DNA of 64,000 nt from Symsagittifera roscoffensis (GCF_963678635.1 NC_087068.1:26848318-26912317); one strand, 5' to 3'. Positions 13,584 through 25,114 are shown, numbered from the stretch's first letter. Program-made: numbers and translations. The notes: generated from the sequence alone by a model not told the origin.

Positions 13584-13740
13584 CAAGAAACTGAGCATGT
13601 CAGCGCAGCAGTAACTGCACAAGTTGCAACTAGTTGCAGCAGAGGTATTTTGTAAGAAAAGTTTTCTACGGAAAAAAAGTTTAGTTCCCGGTTACAAGTA
13701 CACTTACTCTCGCAAATAAATCGTTATTGGTTTGACTATG
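13584..13740 (+). repeat. Family C repeat fragment (3' end)
   Basis: Matches 48240-48370 and the 3' parts of the family C elements at 31955-32300 and 42195-42565: CAAGAAACTGAGC..TGTCAG, then a GGAAAAAAAGT..TAGTTCCCG block and a CTTACTCTCGCAA end. It directly follows repeat D. Confidence 0.6.
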
Positions 13741-13744
13741 TATG

Positions 13745-16425
13745 TGTTTGTTTGCTGGACAGTTGGTAATGGGTCTGAAATACATTGGATTGGGGGCTGT
13801 TTTTGTTGTTTCAATATGAGAAAATATTTATCTCGGAGCCCAGGGGTTCAAATTAGTTTTCAAGGTCATCATAGGAATCATATATGAGAAGATCCATTCG
13901 AAAGTCACCCAACTGATTTCGCGGAGAAACACATTACTGCTCCGTTTTACCTTGTAAATCAGTGCAGCATTTTGTTTCTGAGCGCCATCACTTGGGTTTT
14001 TTTTATTGGATCTTTTCATACATGGTTCCGATAGTGGTCTTAAAATTTGATTTTTGCCGGACGGATAGAAGTTCTGATATATGTGCATTCCATATTCATG
14101 TGCATTTTCACATATTCTTAGTTTGTTTTTAGATGATAAATATGGAATGTTTTCTCGGAGCTGACATGGAGTGTGCTTTGGGTCTGCATATTTAGACTTC
14201 GGAAAGGCGTCTTCAATTTCTTGTCAGTAATTTTTAGTTTGAGACAACCCTTCCCCTGGCGCTTGTTCTCACTAAGAGTACAAGCTGTCTCGAATTTGAG
14301 GAGAGACGTTTACAGGAAACACGGAAACAGAGTTTCAAATCTTTAAAGTTTTCTATAGCTTTTATCTTGTGTTGAGAGACTGGCACGTTGGGCTGGGCTA
14401 AGATTTAGATGTTGCCTCTTTAATTTCTTTGTTTTGCTCAATCAGAAATTGAGTCTTATGCAAAATTCTTCCGTGAAAACCTTTTATCATACAGTTCCAT
14501 TGAATGGAAAAGTGCCTATCATACAGATCCATTCTGTGGAAAAAATGGTTATCAAGTGATTTTAAGACAGTTTTTTTTATTATATGGAATTGTATGGAAT
14601 CGTATGAATGCCAAATTTTTCATAGCATGGAGTTGTATGATAAGCATTTTTTGTCAACCCGGGATGCTCTACTCTAAATTGATGAAAAATTACTTGGAGC
14701 CAAAGTTGCATCCCTTTTCATCTAAACCTCTGCCGAGGTAGGTTGTTAAATTTAACTTTGAAGGTTATATTGAACCCATTTGGGGAACCCATAGAGTTTC
14801 ATGAAATACTTTGTCAAGAATTTATCCCTGGCACTCAATGGGTCCTGGAAATGGTCTAGTCCTGGAAACGGTCAAACCTTTGGTTAGGTAGTTCAAGTTT
14901 ACGGCTTAGGGCTGTTAATTGAATTGGGCATCTGGGTCAAATAATGCATGTGATAGAGTTTAAACAACTAGGACATTCCGCTACGGTTCATTGGTTTCCG
15001 AGAACTTAGTTCGTCTATTTAATGGTCAATGTCACATGATATGCTGTCGGTGAGGTAATTTTGGTCACAAGACCAAGCCAATAAGAATAGTTCCGCTTGA
15101 AGCTACTTGTTCAATTTTCTCATAAAACTGAAACCTTCAGGGTTTTGATAGTTTTAGAACAATTGGCTCGTTTCGCTTTCGCTGTCAGAATTTCAAATGG
15201 TTGTCGTTGATTTATTTATCGGCTTCAGAATTTTGCTATTTGTAAATTTAATGTACGGCTTATTCCGAATCAAGAGGCGTGCAATTTGTTTATAGATTGA
15301 ACTTCAGAAAAGAATGGTGTCTGTTTAAAAGTTACGGGCGGGTGTTTACATTAAGAAGTTCAAAATTCGCTATCACAACTGAGTACGTTAAATCTCCCCT
15401 GCTAAGCTTCAAAGTCAATATCAAAAACAAGTGTTTGAAGAATGTTCTCCAAGTAGTTCAAATTCTATACTGAAGACAATACTGCTACATTAAAACCGAC
15501 CTGAGAATTAGCCGAAAAAAAACTTGCAAGTTTTCCGATAACTTTTTGGTTTTGCTATTATTCATAGATGAAATGATGCACAGATAGCAAACATTAACAA
15601 AAAACATTGTTCGAGAAAAAGCGTTGAAAAAATGCAGTCCTTGCTTCCCTCGCCATATAGTGCAAAAACTTTGAATTTGCTTTCTGAGAGCATGCATTTT
15701 TGGCCTAATAACTTGTCGGATGTTTAACTTTAAGAACAGCCCACACTTCGTTCTAATAAGCAAGTAAAGTTGAGATAACATTTGCGAATTAAATTGCAAG
15801 GGTTTATCGGACCGAACCGAAAACATTTGCTCCCGAATTCATTTCTTATCGATAGGTCAGCCCGAAGATAGGTCAGCCTTCTTGAGAAATAAAGTAAGTG
15901 TAGCTCCAGAAATAGCAAAAATAACTTCAGGAACCACATACATATCATGAACATTCTGAAAAGGTAGAGAGGGAAATAAACAATCAAGGTCGGATCAAAT
16001 AAATAACCGAGGGTTCAGTTATTTGCAGACCTATAAAAATTAGTTTTGAATACACACCCCCGAAATGGACGATTTTTATTGGCTCCGGACAAACACACCA
16101 AGAAACTTGTAAACAGAAAACTATTTCAAAACCAAGAAAATCATTTTCACTATTTTGTTTCGCACTGCCGTCAGTCTTCAAATCTTCTGAATTTTTCTGA
16201 AAACTTTTGCAAAAAGGTAAAAATTTATTAATATTTTTCTGTTATTGCTTACTAAAAATATTTCAAAAAATGGTAATTCTGACTATTCATATGCTGAAAA
16301 AGGAATAGCTGTAGAAAATTCAATTAAGTTTTGCCAGATTTGAGGGAACTTCTTCCAAGAACTTTTTGAGAAATTTTCATTTTCGGTTCAGCTAAGTATT
16401 TTAGTGGACTTCACAGCTTCAATAC
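13745..16425. other. Intergenic with one small inverted-repeat element
   Basis: No gene seen; open frames are short and lack similarity. At 14484-14646, TTATCATACAGTTCCATTG on the left is mirrored by CATGGAGTTGTATGATAAGC on the right, with degenerate internal copies of the same motif between. This looks like a MITE of about 160 bp or a folded duplication. Confidence 0.5.
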
Positions 16426-16438
16426 TTTTTTGTTTCAG
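16426..16438 (+). promoter_or_regulatory. Acceptor-like site in carbonic anhydrase 5' leader
   Basis: CTTTTTTGTTTCAG is a strong 3' splice acceptor 43 bases before the start codon. It could end a 5' UTR intron or receive a trans-spliced leader, as happens in several animal lineages. The sequence alone cannot decide. Confidence 0.35.
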
Positions 16439-16481
16439 TTTTTTCACTTCTCCAATTCGACTCTAAAAACTTCAATTCAAA

Positions 16482-17484
16482 ATGTCTGATTGGTCGCATC
16501 ATTCTCAAAACGAATGGGGAGAGCAGTTTCCCATCTCGGTCAGGGGCAAACGCCAGAGTCCCATCGACATCCGGGTAGCAGACGCCACCAAAGAGGATAA
16601 AGCCCCTTTCAAACTGGAACTCCTGTCTGGAGATGTGAAAGCACATTGGACATTGTCAAACAATGGTCATACTATTGTGGTCAAGCCACCAGCAGGAGTC
16701 CAGTGGCAGCTTTCAGGCGGAGTCCTTGAAGGTACTCATTTTTGCGTACATCTCAAACTTCTGGACAATTAAACAAAATTGCTTCATTTTATAATTTTAT
16801 TTTTTGGGGGGCTAAAACGTTTACCAAGCAAGCTTTTAATAAAAAAAAAACTGATAAACTGAAAGCTTAGCAAAAACATTCTATTTCTGGTTCAACCGTT
16901 ATCAATTCAATCAAGAAGCACAACTTTTGAAAACTGCTTAAATGTATGTGAAACTATGTTAAGGTACCTATGTTCTGGATAGTTTCCACTCGCATTGGGG
17001 TCACGCCGCTGGACACGGATGTGAACACCTTCTGGACGGTCAGAAGTTTGATGGCGAGACTCATTTTGTGTTCAAACTGACTCCCGACATCGCGACAGTC
17101 GAGGACAAGTTCGTAGCCTACGGAATCATGATGATGGAGGCTCCCGAGACCCATCCTAAAGCCAAGGCTATCATCGACACTGTGGGAGCCAACTTGTCCA
17201 AGATCGTCGCTTGCGGCTCCTCGACTCAGATCCCAGGACTCGACTTGTCGGCGGTTGCTGAAACTAACAAGGGTAAAGAGTACTTCGCCTACAAGGGATC
17301 CTTGACCACACCTCCGTTCGCAGAGGCAGTGCTGCATGTTGTGTTCAAGGAACCCTTGCCGATTGCAAAATCAGTTTTCGATCAGTTGAGGAGTCTTGTT
17401 GACTCTGAGGGAAAGAAGTGCACTATCAACTACAGAGGAATTCAGCCTCTCATGGGACGAAAAATCCATCACTGCGTTGCATAA
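16482..17484 (+). CDS. Alpha carbonic anhydrase, cytosolic type, two exons
   Basis: Exons 16482-16731 and 16964-17484 join in phase 1 (GAAG|GTACTC donor, TTAAG|GTACC acceptor) to give 256 residues. Carbonic anhydrases interconvert CO2 and bicarbonate using a zinc ion. The zinc ligands are present: His92 and His94 in FHSHWG and His117 in GETHFVF. Also present are the QSPIDI signature, the proton-shuttle His63 in NNGHT, the CEHLLDG block with the gate Glu104, and Thr198-Thr199 in SLTTPP. There is no signal peptide or membrane segment, so it should be cytosolic. It is slightly short because loops around His117 (HFVFK where vertebrates have HLVHW) and the middle are trimmed. AATAAA lies 93 bases after the stop. 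All catalytic residues remain, so it is probably active. The class is certain; the orthologous isoform is not. Confidence 0.95.
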
Positions 17485-17576
17485 AAGTGAAAAAAGCAGA
17501 AAAGGGACCAAAACTAGTTGTAGATTGGTGTAAGATGAGGTGTAAATGTTGTAAAGAGAGAAAGTATTTACCTAAC

Positions 17577-17582
17577 AATAAA
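17577..17582 (+). terminator. Polyadenylation signal of carbonic anhydrase gene
   Basis: A canonical AATAAA 93 bases after the carbonic anhydrase stop codon, in AT-rich sequence. Confidence 0.6.
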
Positions 17583-17917
17583 TTATATTCGTGATAACTA
17601 ATATACAAAGAAAAGAATAGTTCATGCCTTCTTGTTTTGCTTCGTTGAAGAAAGTAGCTTATTCAAATTACTCAAAAAACTAAAAAAACTCGAAAGCTAC
17701 GAAACGAAAAAACGAAAGATCAACAGTAAGCTCTTCATGAGGATTTGAATTATCAGCCATAAAAATCTAGATAAGAAGCCCTATTTGAGCGTTATTTACA
17801 ACTGAAGACAAATTTAGTCATTTTCTAACTTTTTCGTTTCTTGCATTGTTTATGGCATTAGGGGTAAGCGCAGAAACTTTTCTAGGGGAGCATAGGGTAT
17901 TTTGAAAAAATTTGTCG

Positions 17918-18886
17918 ACCTTTTTTTGGTCGATCAATTTGATTTTCAGAGCTCGCCGAAAATACTATGAGGAGCCTATTTTTTCAAATTTTTCTTCACC
18001 GCAGGCATATTTTTAAAAGAAAAAAAACTGGCTAAAAATGAAGTTTTCAGCGTTTTTTTTAACCAAAAAATAGCTTTTTTTGGCCCGCGCTCCCACCTCA
18101 AATTTAATTATATTGGCGCCAAGGCGCCTTTAGAAATTTTTTGAGGCTGTCAGCCAAAACTGGATGTCACAAAATTACACCAAAGGGGGAATTATTGAAA
18201 AATTTTGACAACAGGAATTGAGGGGGAGGGCGGCAACAGCAATAAAAATCGGAATTGAGGGTACAACAACAATAAAAGGGCGACAAGAACAATAAAACCG
18301 GAATTGAAGGGGAGCGTGCAGCAACAACAATAAATACCGGAATTGAGGGGGGGGGGGGATTGCGGCAACCATAGTAAAAAAAAAATTATCAAAGCGGTCA
18401 GTCCTGAAAAAATTTTTGAGGCAAACTGATTTTAAACAGCTCATCATATCACATTCACAAGAAATTTCCATCACAAATTAAACAAATTTAAATCAAGTAA
18501 CTGAGCCGACAGAAAAAAGTTCAATTTTTTAATTTGAATTTCAAAGAAACATTCAGCACTGAAGAAAACAAAATTGAAAAGAAAATGTTTGCTTGGCAAA
18601 GAAGACAGAATATTAGGACAAAGCTTTTATGTATTCAATTGAAGAAAGAAAAATTCAAACAAAAATTTGAAGTTTTTTGAATTTTTTGAAATGTTTTGTT
18701 CTTAAATTGGTTTGCGAGATAGAAATGATTTGGTGATTGAGTCAAATGAATCAGTTAATAATAGCTAAAATTAAGTTAAAATCACAGTAACTTGGATTAG
18801 TAATTCAGTTTCACTTTTTCTGTAAAATGAGTCTGAAAAATCAATAAAATAAAATTAAATTTGCTTTAATAGGCAACCACACATGA
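17918..18886 (+). repeat. Tandem duplication, unit 1
   Basis: About 970 bp whose landmarks recur in the same order in the next unit: AGAGCTCGCCGAAAATACTA, GTTACACC-type AAATTACACCAAAGGGGG, GGTCAGTCCTG, TTTTAAACAGCTCATCA, GAAACATTCAGCACTGAAGA and TTTGCTTTAATAGGCAACCA. Both units are bounded by GACCT. The copies have diverged clearly, so the duplication is old. A fragment of the same family lies near 49575-49640. No coding capacity. Confidence 0.8.
18216..18370 (+). repeat. Minisatellite inside duplication unit 1
   Basis: About four copies of a unit of roughly 35-45 bases, each starting GGAATTGAGGG and ending near CAACAACAATAAA. Unit 2 has only one such motif, so this array expanded after the duplication. 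Every unit carries AATAAA. The minus-strand frame through it is chance. Confidence 0.7.
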
Positions 18887-19761
18887 CCTCTTTTAATCGA
18901 AAAATTTGATTTTTAGAGCTTGCCGAAAATACTATTAGGACCCCATTTTGTTATAAACTTTCAGCAAGCAAGTTTGATAAAAAAAAACAGGCCAAAAATG
19001 ACGTTTTGGGCTATTTTGACAAAAAAAAACGAGACTTTGGTTTTTTTTTGCGCGCTACCCCCCCCTCCTCAAATTTAGTTAAATAACGTTTAAAAAACGT
19101 TTGAGGCTGTCAGCTAAAAATGAATGTCGTAAAGTTACACCAAAAGGGGGACCTTTGGAAAACTTTGACAGCCAGAATTGAGGGAAGGTGGTCGCCCCCA
19201 CCAACCTCCTCCCTCGGCACCCTCTTGCCTTGCATCAACCAGAAACCTTTGTAAAAACAATAAAAACTATTATAACGGTCAATCCTGCAAAAAATTTGAA
19301 GCAAAATGATTTTAAACAGCTTATCAAATCACATTCACAACAGAACTACAGTCACAAATTAAACAAGGTTAAATGAGGTAATTGAGCCGATATAAGAGAA
19401 ACCGACACCTTTCAATGAAACATTCAGCATTGAAGAACTCAAAATTGAAAAGAAGCCGTTTGTTGGCAAATAACAGAGAATATTACGACAAAGCCTAGTT
19501 TTATATTCAAATGAAGAAATAGAAGTTCAAACAGAAGTTTAAAATTTTTCGATATTTTAAATTGTTTTATTCTTAAGTGGGCTTGTGAGATAGAACTGAA
19601 TTGGCGAACGTTCCACACAAATCAGTTAATAATAGCTAGAACAAAAAATTTTCTCTAAACTCGGATTAGTAATTCAGTTTCACTTTCCCAGTCTGAAAAT
19701 AAGTCTGAAAAATCAATAATATGATATCACATTTGCTTTAATATGCAACCACACTTGACCT
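18887..19761 (+). repeat. Tandem duplication, unit 2
   Basis: Second copy of the preceding unit, about 880 bp, with AGAGCTTGCCGAAAATACTA, AGTTACACCAAAAGGGGG, GGTCAATCCTG, TTTTAAACAGCTTATCA, GAAACATTCAGCATTGAAGA and TTTGCTTTAATATGCAACCA. The central part has a C-rich stretch in place of the minisatellite. Confidence 0.8.
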
Positions 19762-20034
19762 CTTACGAGTTTTCTTAGAGGATGTCAAATTGTGACCTTA
19801 AAAACACACCCTGCATCATTTTGGTTTCCAAACCTTCAAGGGGAAGGGGTATCGGAAAAAACAGCCAAGAGTACATTTTGTAGGGTAAAAATGTTTGAGC
19901 AATATTTAGTCAGAATGGTCACTGTTAGTTATCAAGCAAATCAAACGGAACACCGCTCTAAATTTTTCAAACAACGAGACAACGAGAATCAAAAACGTTC
20001 ATACAATGAATAGGGAAACTGAGTTTTGGCAGGA

Positions 20035-20230
20035 GTTTTGAAAGCCTTTGACGCATATTTGAAGGACCGAAATCAATTGACCTATGGTGCTTGCGTCAAA
20101 ATTCTCAGCATTAACAAGTAGTTTTCAAAATTGTTGACTTTATGGATCCCAACGTTTCTCTCTTTTCATCAACGACTTGCCCGATGTTCAAGTTTATTTC
20201 AAACGTGTTGATGATCAAACGTAAGTTTGA
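20035..20230 (+). pseudogene. LINE reverse transcriptase fragment
   Basis: In shifting plus-strand frames, FDAYLKDRNQ resembles the SYLxNRxQ block, and GSQRFSLFINDLPDV followed by VDDQT resembles the GxPQGS...LFxxYINDLP and xDDT blocks of Jockey/CR1-type reverse transcriptases. Stops and frame changes mean it is dead. Too short to assign a clade. Confidence 0.65.
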
Positions 20231-20234
20231 CAAA

Positions 20235-20795
20235 ATGAACGACAACTTATGTTATGTTGAGTGCTGAGTAGCCGATGAAGAATTGTTAGATACTACATTA
20301 ACAAAAAGGCTTTGACATTAAATATAAATCAGATATCAAAAGATATTGGGTCGCCAAATAGGCTGACTGGTTAGATTATCATGCTTTAAAAATCAGACAA
20401 AAACGCGATTAGCAACCAGCTCTCGTGGAGCCTTACAAAAAAACACTGAATACTAGAACAACTGCGAACTAAATGCTTGAAGAATAATATTTAAAACACA
20501 GTTAAAAAACACCTAAAACACTACTGTAATTGATCCCTAAGATATCCAATGAAATATTAGCTTTCAAAATTCAAAAAGTAGACAGAGAGAACCTGAAACA
20601 TTTTTGCTTTAGATGCGATGCGAACGGCTTAAATCTTTCATGAGAATTTGCCTACTAACTACCCCCATCTAAGAATAATGAAACAAAATCACTTATAATG
20701 GGTTTTTCTGGTCGAAAAGGTTATCATTATAATCGATTCCCATGTTGCCCTTAGACAACAAAATGGAATAAGAAAATTAATTTTTTTGATCAAAT
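20235..20795. other. Intergenic, nothing recognised
   Basis: AT-rich sequence downstream of the LINE fragment; possibly more of its decayed 3' part, but I see no protein similarity. Confidence 0.4.
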
Positions 20796-20799
20796 TTAA

Positions 20800-20985
20800 A
20801 AGTAACCAGAACCCCACCTGAACCGACTCCCCCTCCACATGAACCAACCACCCCCTCCCAGTGAACCAAACCCCCTCCCCCACACCTGAAGCAACCCCCT
20901 TCCCACTTGATACGACCCCCCACCTAAACCAACCCCTCACCAACAGAACCAGCCCCCTCCCCCTCCCGTGTTGTTGTATTGTAAT
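20800..20985 (+). repeat. C-rich minisatellite
   Basis: Degenerate tandem copies of a unit of roughly 22-25 bases combining (T)GAACCAA and CCCCCTCCC. The plus strand is almost pure A and C with C runs; the minus strand has repeated G runs and could form G-quadruplexes. Frames through it (Pro-rich plus, Gly-rich minus) are artefacts. Confidence 0.75.
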
Positions 20986-21360
20986 TCCTGGTCCCCTTCC
21001 CTCCCGCAAGCTTTTCGACCATTTTTTTTTCAAAAATGGCATTTTTCCGGCGCGCGATCCCTTGATAAATTGGGGCACCTTCATTTTACCCCCTTTCCTT
21101 CCCTAAAGTTTCTAATTATTCCAAGAAAAAGTTGAAAGCAACAGAATTTAGTAATTGAGTAACAAAAAAGGACAAAAATCAATTTTGTGCAGAGAATAAG
21201 TTGAAATTGAACAAGTAACCAACTTAAGTTGAAAACGCAAAAAAAAGATTATGTGCGTTGATTTCTCAATAAGATGGAAAAATTCGATAATAATAAAATT
21301 TCTCTGTCTTCATCTAAAACAGTGGAAAAACATCGATTATAATTGATTTTCAATTTAAAG

Positions 21361-22470
21361 CTTTGCACAGAGGCGAAGTGGAGCTTCGCACCACTTGCGA
21401 TACAGCACAAGCATTAAAAAAACTTAAATCGAAAAAAAAATTGAATTGGTAACTAGGCGAAACAAAATTTTTGTTGTCAATAAAAAACAACTAGGGCCAC
21501 AGTTGAAGCTGGGGTACGTGTTTGATAATTTTTAAATTTGTTATACTGATGCGCATCGAAGTGTTTGCCCAAAACCTTTGTTGTTTCTCATCTAAAATCA
21601 GTGAGAAGAGTGAAAATTTTGAGATAACTAAGTTTTCCCAAGTACACATTTTTATTACAAAAAAGGAAGTCACCGCTTCTGAACGAAAATTCTTGCAGCA
21701 TCTTCTTTCAATTGATTGAACCCAAAATCTCAGAATTGGGAGAGTAGTTCACGAGAACAGTCAAAAAGTTTAAAAAACGGTCAAAAAACCAAAACTTTGA
21801 CTCTTCGATGGTCATAAGTTCTAGTGTCAAACAAATTTGGCATTGTTGCATGAATAAATGAGATTCCTACCACCCGATCTTCGAATTGAAGACAAAATCT
21901 CAGATATGACCGGGTAATTTTTGAGTAAAACTCAAAAAAAATTTAAAACTGTCAAAAAACCAAAATTTTGACTTTTCCGAAAGCGATAAATTTTTAGGTA
22001 AAAAAGTTTGGGCGTATCAGCTAAAAGGGGATTTTCCCACAGCCTGTTGTCTTCATTGAACCCACAATTTCAAATTTTGGAAAATACTGTTCGAGTAAAT
22101 CTAAAAGTGTTCAAAAACGGTCAAAAATCAAAATGTTGACAGCTCTGAGTGCCTTACTTTTTTGTATCAAACAAACATGCGCAAAATAGCAGAAGCAATT
22201 GATCTTCCCACAACCCAATCTTCGAATTGAGACTAAAATCTCAGACATGGTCATGTAATTTTTGAGTGAACTCAAACAATTTTAAAAATAGTCAAAAATC
22301 AAAAATTTGATTTTTCCGAGAGCAATAACTTTTTTTGTAGAAAAAATTGAGCATAAGTTCTCATTTAGGGCAGTGTTTTGAATCCAACCTTTTTAGTGAA
22401 ACAAAAAATTTAGATTTTGGAGGTGTAGTTTTTGAGAAAAAGATAACAAAAAACATGGACCAAATATTCC
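21361..22470 (+). mobile_element. Composite element B, copy 1 (head plus satellite B)
   Basis: It starts with a hairpin head (AGAGGCGAAGTGGAGCTTCG, then CACTTGCGATAC) and continues through a unique-looking 350 bp to an array of five units of about 170 bp. Unit starts at 21724, 21894, 22064, 22235 and 22404 share ATCTCAGA, GTAxTTTTTGAGTxAA and CGGTCAAAAA. The same head-then-array order occurs at 57781-58700, and a shorter version at 31505-31930. No coding capacity; a non-autonomous element that carries its own satellite. Confidence 0.75.
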
Positions 22471-22654
22471 CCCATAGACTTTTTGGAAGGCTGTAGACCG
22501 GAGGGTAACGTAGAAAGAGACTAGAGCAATACGCAGGCTTACAAGGGAGTAGGCGTTCTTTCTTTTTTGACTCTTGTGTTGAAAATCAGTAGAAATTTGT
22601 TAGAAAAATTTTGCAAAAAAGTGGAAAATTTTCCAAAACGAAAAAAAAACTGAA

Positions 22655-22840
22655 ATTTCAAAACCGAGTGGTAAACATACAACCAAGTTAAAAAGAGCGG
22701 GGGGGGGGCGTAAAACTAAGGGTTCTTCATGAAAACAATCAAAATAAATCGATAAAAAATAGGCTGAAAAAAATGGGCGGAAGGCTTCTAAGGGATACAA
22801 AACAAAAAAAAGAAAAAAATACGAAGTCAATGCAGGTGAA
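22655..22840 (+). repeat. Family E repeat, copy 1
   Basis: CCGAGTGGTAAACATACAACCAA followed by a G-rich run and GGCGTAA is matched at 46810-47060 (CCGAGTGGTAAAAATACAACCAA, then GGGGAGCGTAA). No coding potential. Confidence 0.6.
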
Positions 22841-23017
22841 CTTAAAAAATTAAAAACTTTAGGAGTAAAACGAATATGAAAGCAATAATAAAAACAATGC
22901 GCGAGTGAAAAAATCGATTTAAAGATGTGACCAGTAAGCCGACATAACAGAAGCAGACAATTAATTGGCCGATAGCTTAATTTGTTGAAACAGAATATTT
23001 CCGGTTTTTAAAAAAAA

Positions 23018-23225
23018 TCCTGGTCAGATTCGAATCCAGGACCTTTACTGTCCCAGACGTATTTGTTACTCCCAGGCTAAATGGGACAAGAACGCTAAGA
23101 AACTTGGTTTGAGTACATTATGAAATAAGGTAATACTACAGATGAATTCAAAAGAGTCCTGTGAACAAAGATATTTACAAGAAAAAAGTATAGTACCTGA
23201 TTGAAAAACCCTTGCTTATGGCAAG
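23018..23225 (-). mobile_element. tRNA-derived SINE-like element
   Basis: On the minus strand, TAGCCTGGGAGT (23079-23068) matches an RNA polymerase III A box and GGATTCGAATCTG (near 23037-23025) a B box, spaced as in a tRNA. The acceptor stem does not pair, so this is not a functional tRNA gene. It abuts the family C-type end motif at 23150-23225 (GTGAACAAAG, TAGTACCTGATTG, CTTGCTTATGGCAAGG). Confidence 0.6.
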
Positions 23226-23229
23226 GAAA

Positions 23230-24015
23230 ACTAAATAAAAGCAATAGAATCCATTTTTAATTAATTGTAATTGAATAATTTTAGTTTTAGTAGACACTGG
23301 CAATAAAATTCAAGTTTAATTAACTTTTATTCAAGGAATTCCCGTGCGGGTAGTATTGTTTCTGATCAAAAAAAGAAAAACATCACTTCTGAAAATTTCT
23401 AGCAGGCAAAATTGTTTGAATAAACTTAACGTATGGACGTATGTATTGATTGAGTAACCACTTAAAGGATTGGTTAATTTTAATACACGAATTACAATCA
23501 ATTGGAAGTCAAGCCGGCTAATCTAAGATTTCAAAATAGACTACTTCAGTTGAGGTTTGAAAGTTAAGTTTTATCTCTTATCTTCCAAGAGTGAGTTCGA
23601 ACTTCATAGAACTATTAACGATCATTTAAAAAATTGTTTTCATATCAGAGATTATTCAACAGAAATTTGTCAATTCACATAATTCTGATATGCAAGGACA
23701 TCAAAAGGCCCGATAAACCTAGTCAGGTGATGATTTAATTAAGCAGTACAATTTTTAAGAAGTACTAAGGAAGTACTTAAGAGGTTTCTACTGTAAACTA
23801 CTATCAGTTGTCAAAACCCTACAAGCCCCTCTTTTAGAAAAAAAAATCTATCATTTTTTTAATTATTTGTGATGTAAAAATAGCAAAAATCATGGAAAAA
23901 AGTCTTTAATTGACTATCATTAAAGTTGCTGACTGTATCAGCAAAATCTTCTAAAAAAAGAAAAAAAATGAATAGTTTTCTATCCTTACACCTACTCTTT
24001 ATGGTTTTTTACCAG
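23230..24015. other. Intergenic, nothing recognised
   Basis: AT-rich; no open frames or repeats that I can place. Confidence 0.5.
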
Positions 24016-24019
24016 TGAA

Positions 24020-25110
24020 AGTATTCTTTGGTTTGATTTTTTAACTTTTTTATGCTTAAATATCTCAATCTCCGAGTCCAAAATTAAATGTTTTTTAGGA
24101 ATTCGGTTATTAAGCCTTCTGAAAAAGCTTGACTAAAGTTTTAATATCTCGTACAGTTGCAACTCTTTCGATGAGCATGTCTTGTAGAATTCTTTGAAAA
24201 ATGTTTCTGACTGATTTCTCTGTTTTCTTTTAAAAAATCTAAGAATTTGGTTCTGTTTCATTTCAAATTTGTGTAGAGATGTTTGATTTGCTGTGCCGTA
24301 CACTATAACCCCATATTGCAGTATTGGCTGAATATGACTGAAAAAGGTTTACATTAATTGTGCTTTCGTTAGTATGTCACGTAATCAGAAGAGCAACGCA
24401 CAGAAAGTATTCGTCTTTTGACAAGAAGTCAATATGAAATTTGAAATTAGTATAGAGGCCATTTTTAATATCATCACTTTCTATTATTAAAATGTATATT
24501 ACTATGATTAATTTCTTTTTAAAATTCATGTTCATTGTTTTATCTAGGTTCAGAGTTACCTTAATGATTTTACACCAGTTTCCCATTTTTGATAAATCCT
24601 CGTTGTATTGGTGAAAGTTTTGTTCTTTTTTCTTCCTTAGAATAAATATAAGTTCACTGAGCTTGTAATAGTTGGTAAATCCGTAGTCATTAAAGTGAAC
24701 AGCAGGGGCCCGACGAGGAATGATCCCCGAGGAACTCCTCAGTAAACAATTTTCAATTTCGAAATTTTGGAGCCAATTTTGACTTCTTGTGATCTATTTT
24801 TCAAATATGATTTCAACAATGCCTGAATGAGACCTCGCAGTCCGCAGTTCTTAATTTTTCGTCGAAATGTATTGTGTGAAACTGTATCAAACGCTTTTTT
24901 GAGATCTGTGAAAGTTGCATGTGTTACATTAGAGTTCAATTCCCAATTCCCAATCATTACGGATGTCTTCCTTGAAGTTCACCACAGCATCTTTGTAGAC
25001 AATTTAGGTCTGAGCCGAAACTGGTTTTTAGTCAAAACGCGAAATCAATAATGCGTTTATGGAATATTTTTTCGCCAATTGTCATGTCTTCTATCGTGTT
25101 TTAAATTTTT
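24020..25110 (-). pseudogene. Decayed non-LTR retrotransposon (LINE) reverse transcriptase
   Basis: Reading leftward on the minus strand in shifting frames: KNQFRLRP (QFGFR block) near 25020, then FTDLKKAFDTVSHNT (motif A, catalytic Asp) near 24890, YLKNRSQEVKIG near 24790, WGVPRGS..GPLLFTL (motif B) near 24700, LNLDKTM near 24550, and a C-terminal IQPILQYGVIVYG-like block followed by FKRKQRNQSETFF and KELQLYEILKL near 24330-24110. The YADD region is lost. Blocks come in the right order for a Jockey/CR1/RTE-type LINE. Stops and frameshifts throughout show it is inactive. Confidence 0.8.
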
Positions 25111-25114
25111 TATG

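Noticed and set aside
20689-21106. Pro-rich plus and Gly-rich minus frames
   Set aside because: Translations of the C-rich minisatellite in opposite directions.
23018-23085. tRNA gene on the minus strand
   Set aside because: A and B boxes are present but the acceptor stem does not pair and the neighbourhood is repeat, so it is a SINE-type remnant.
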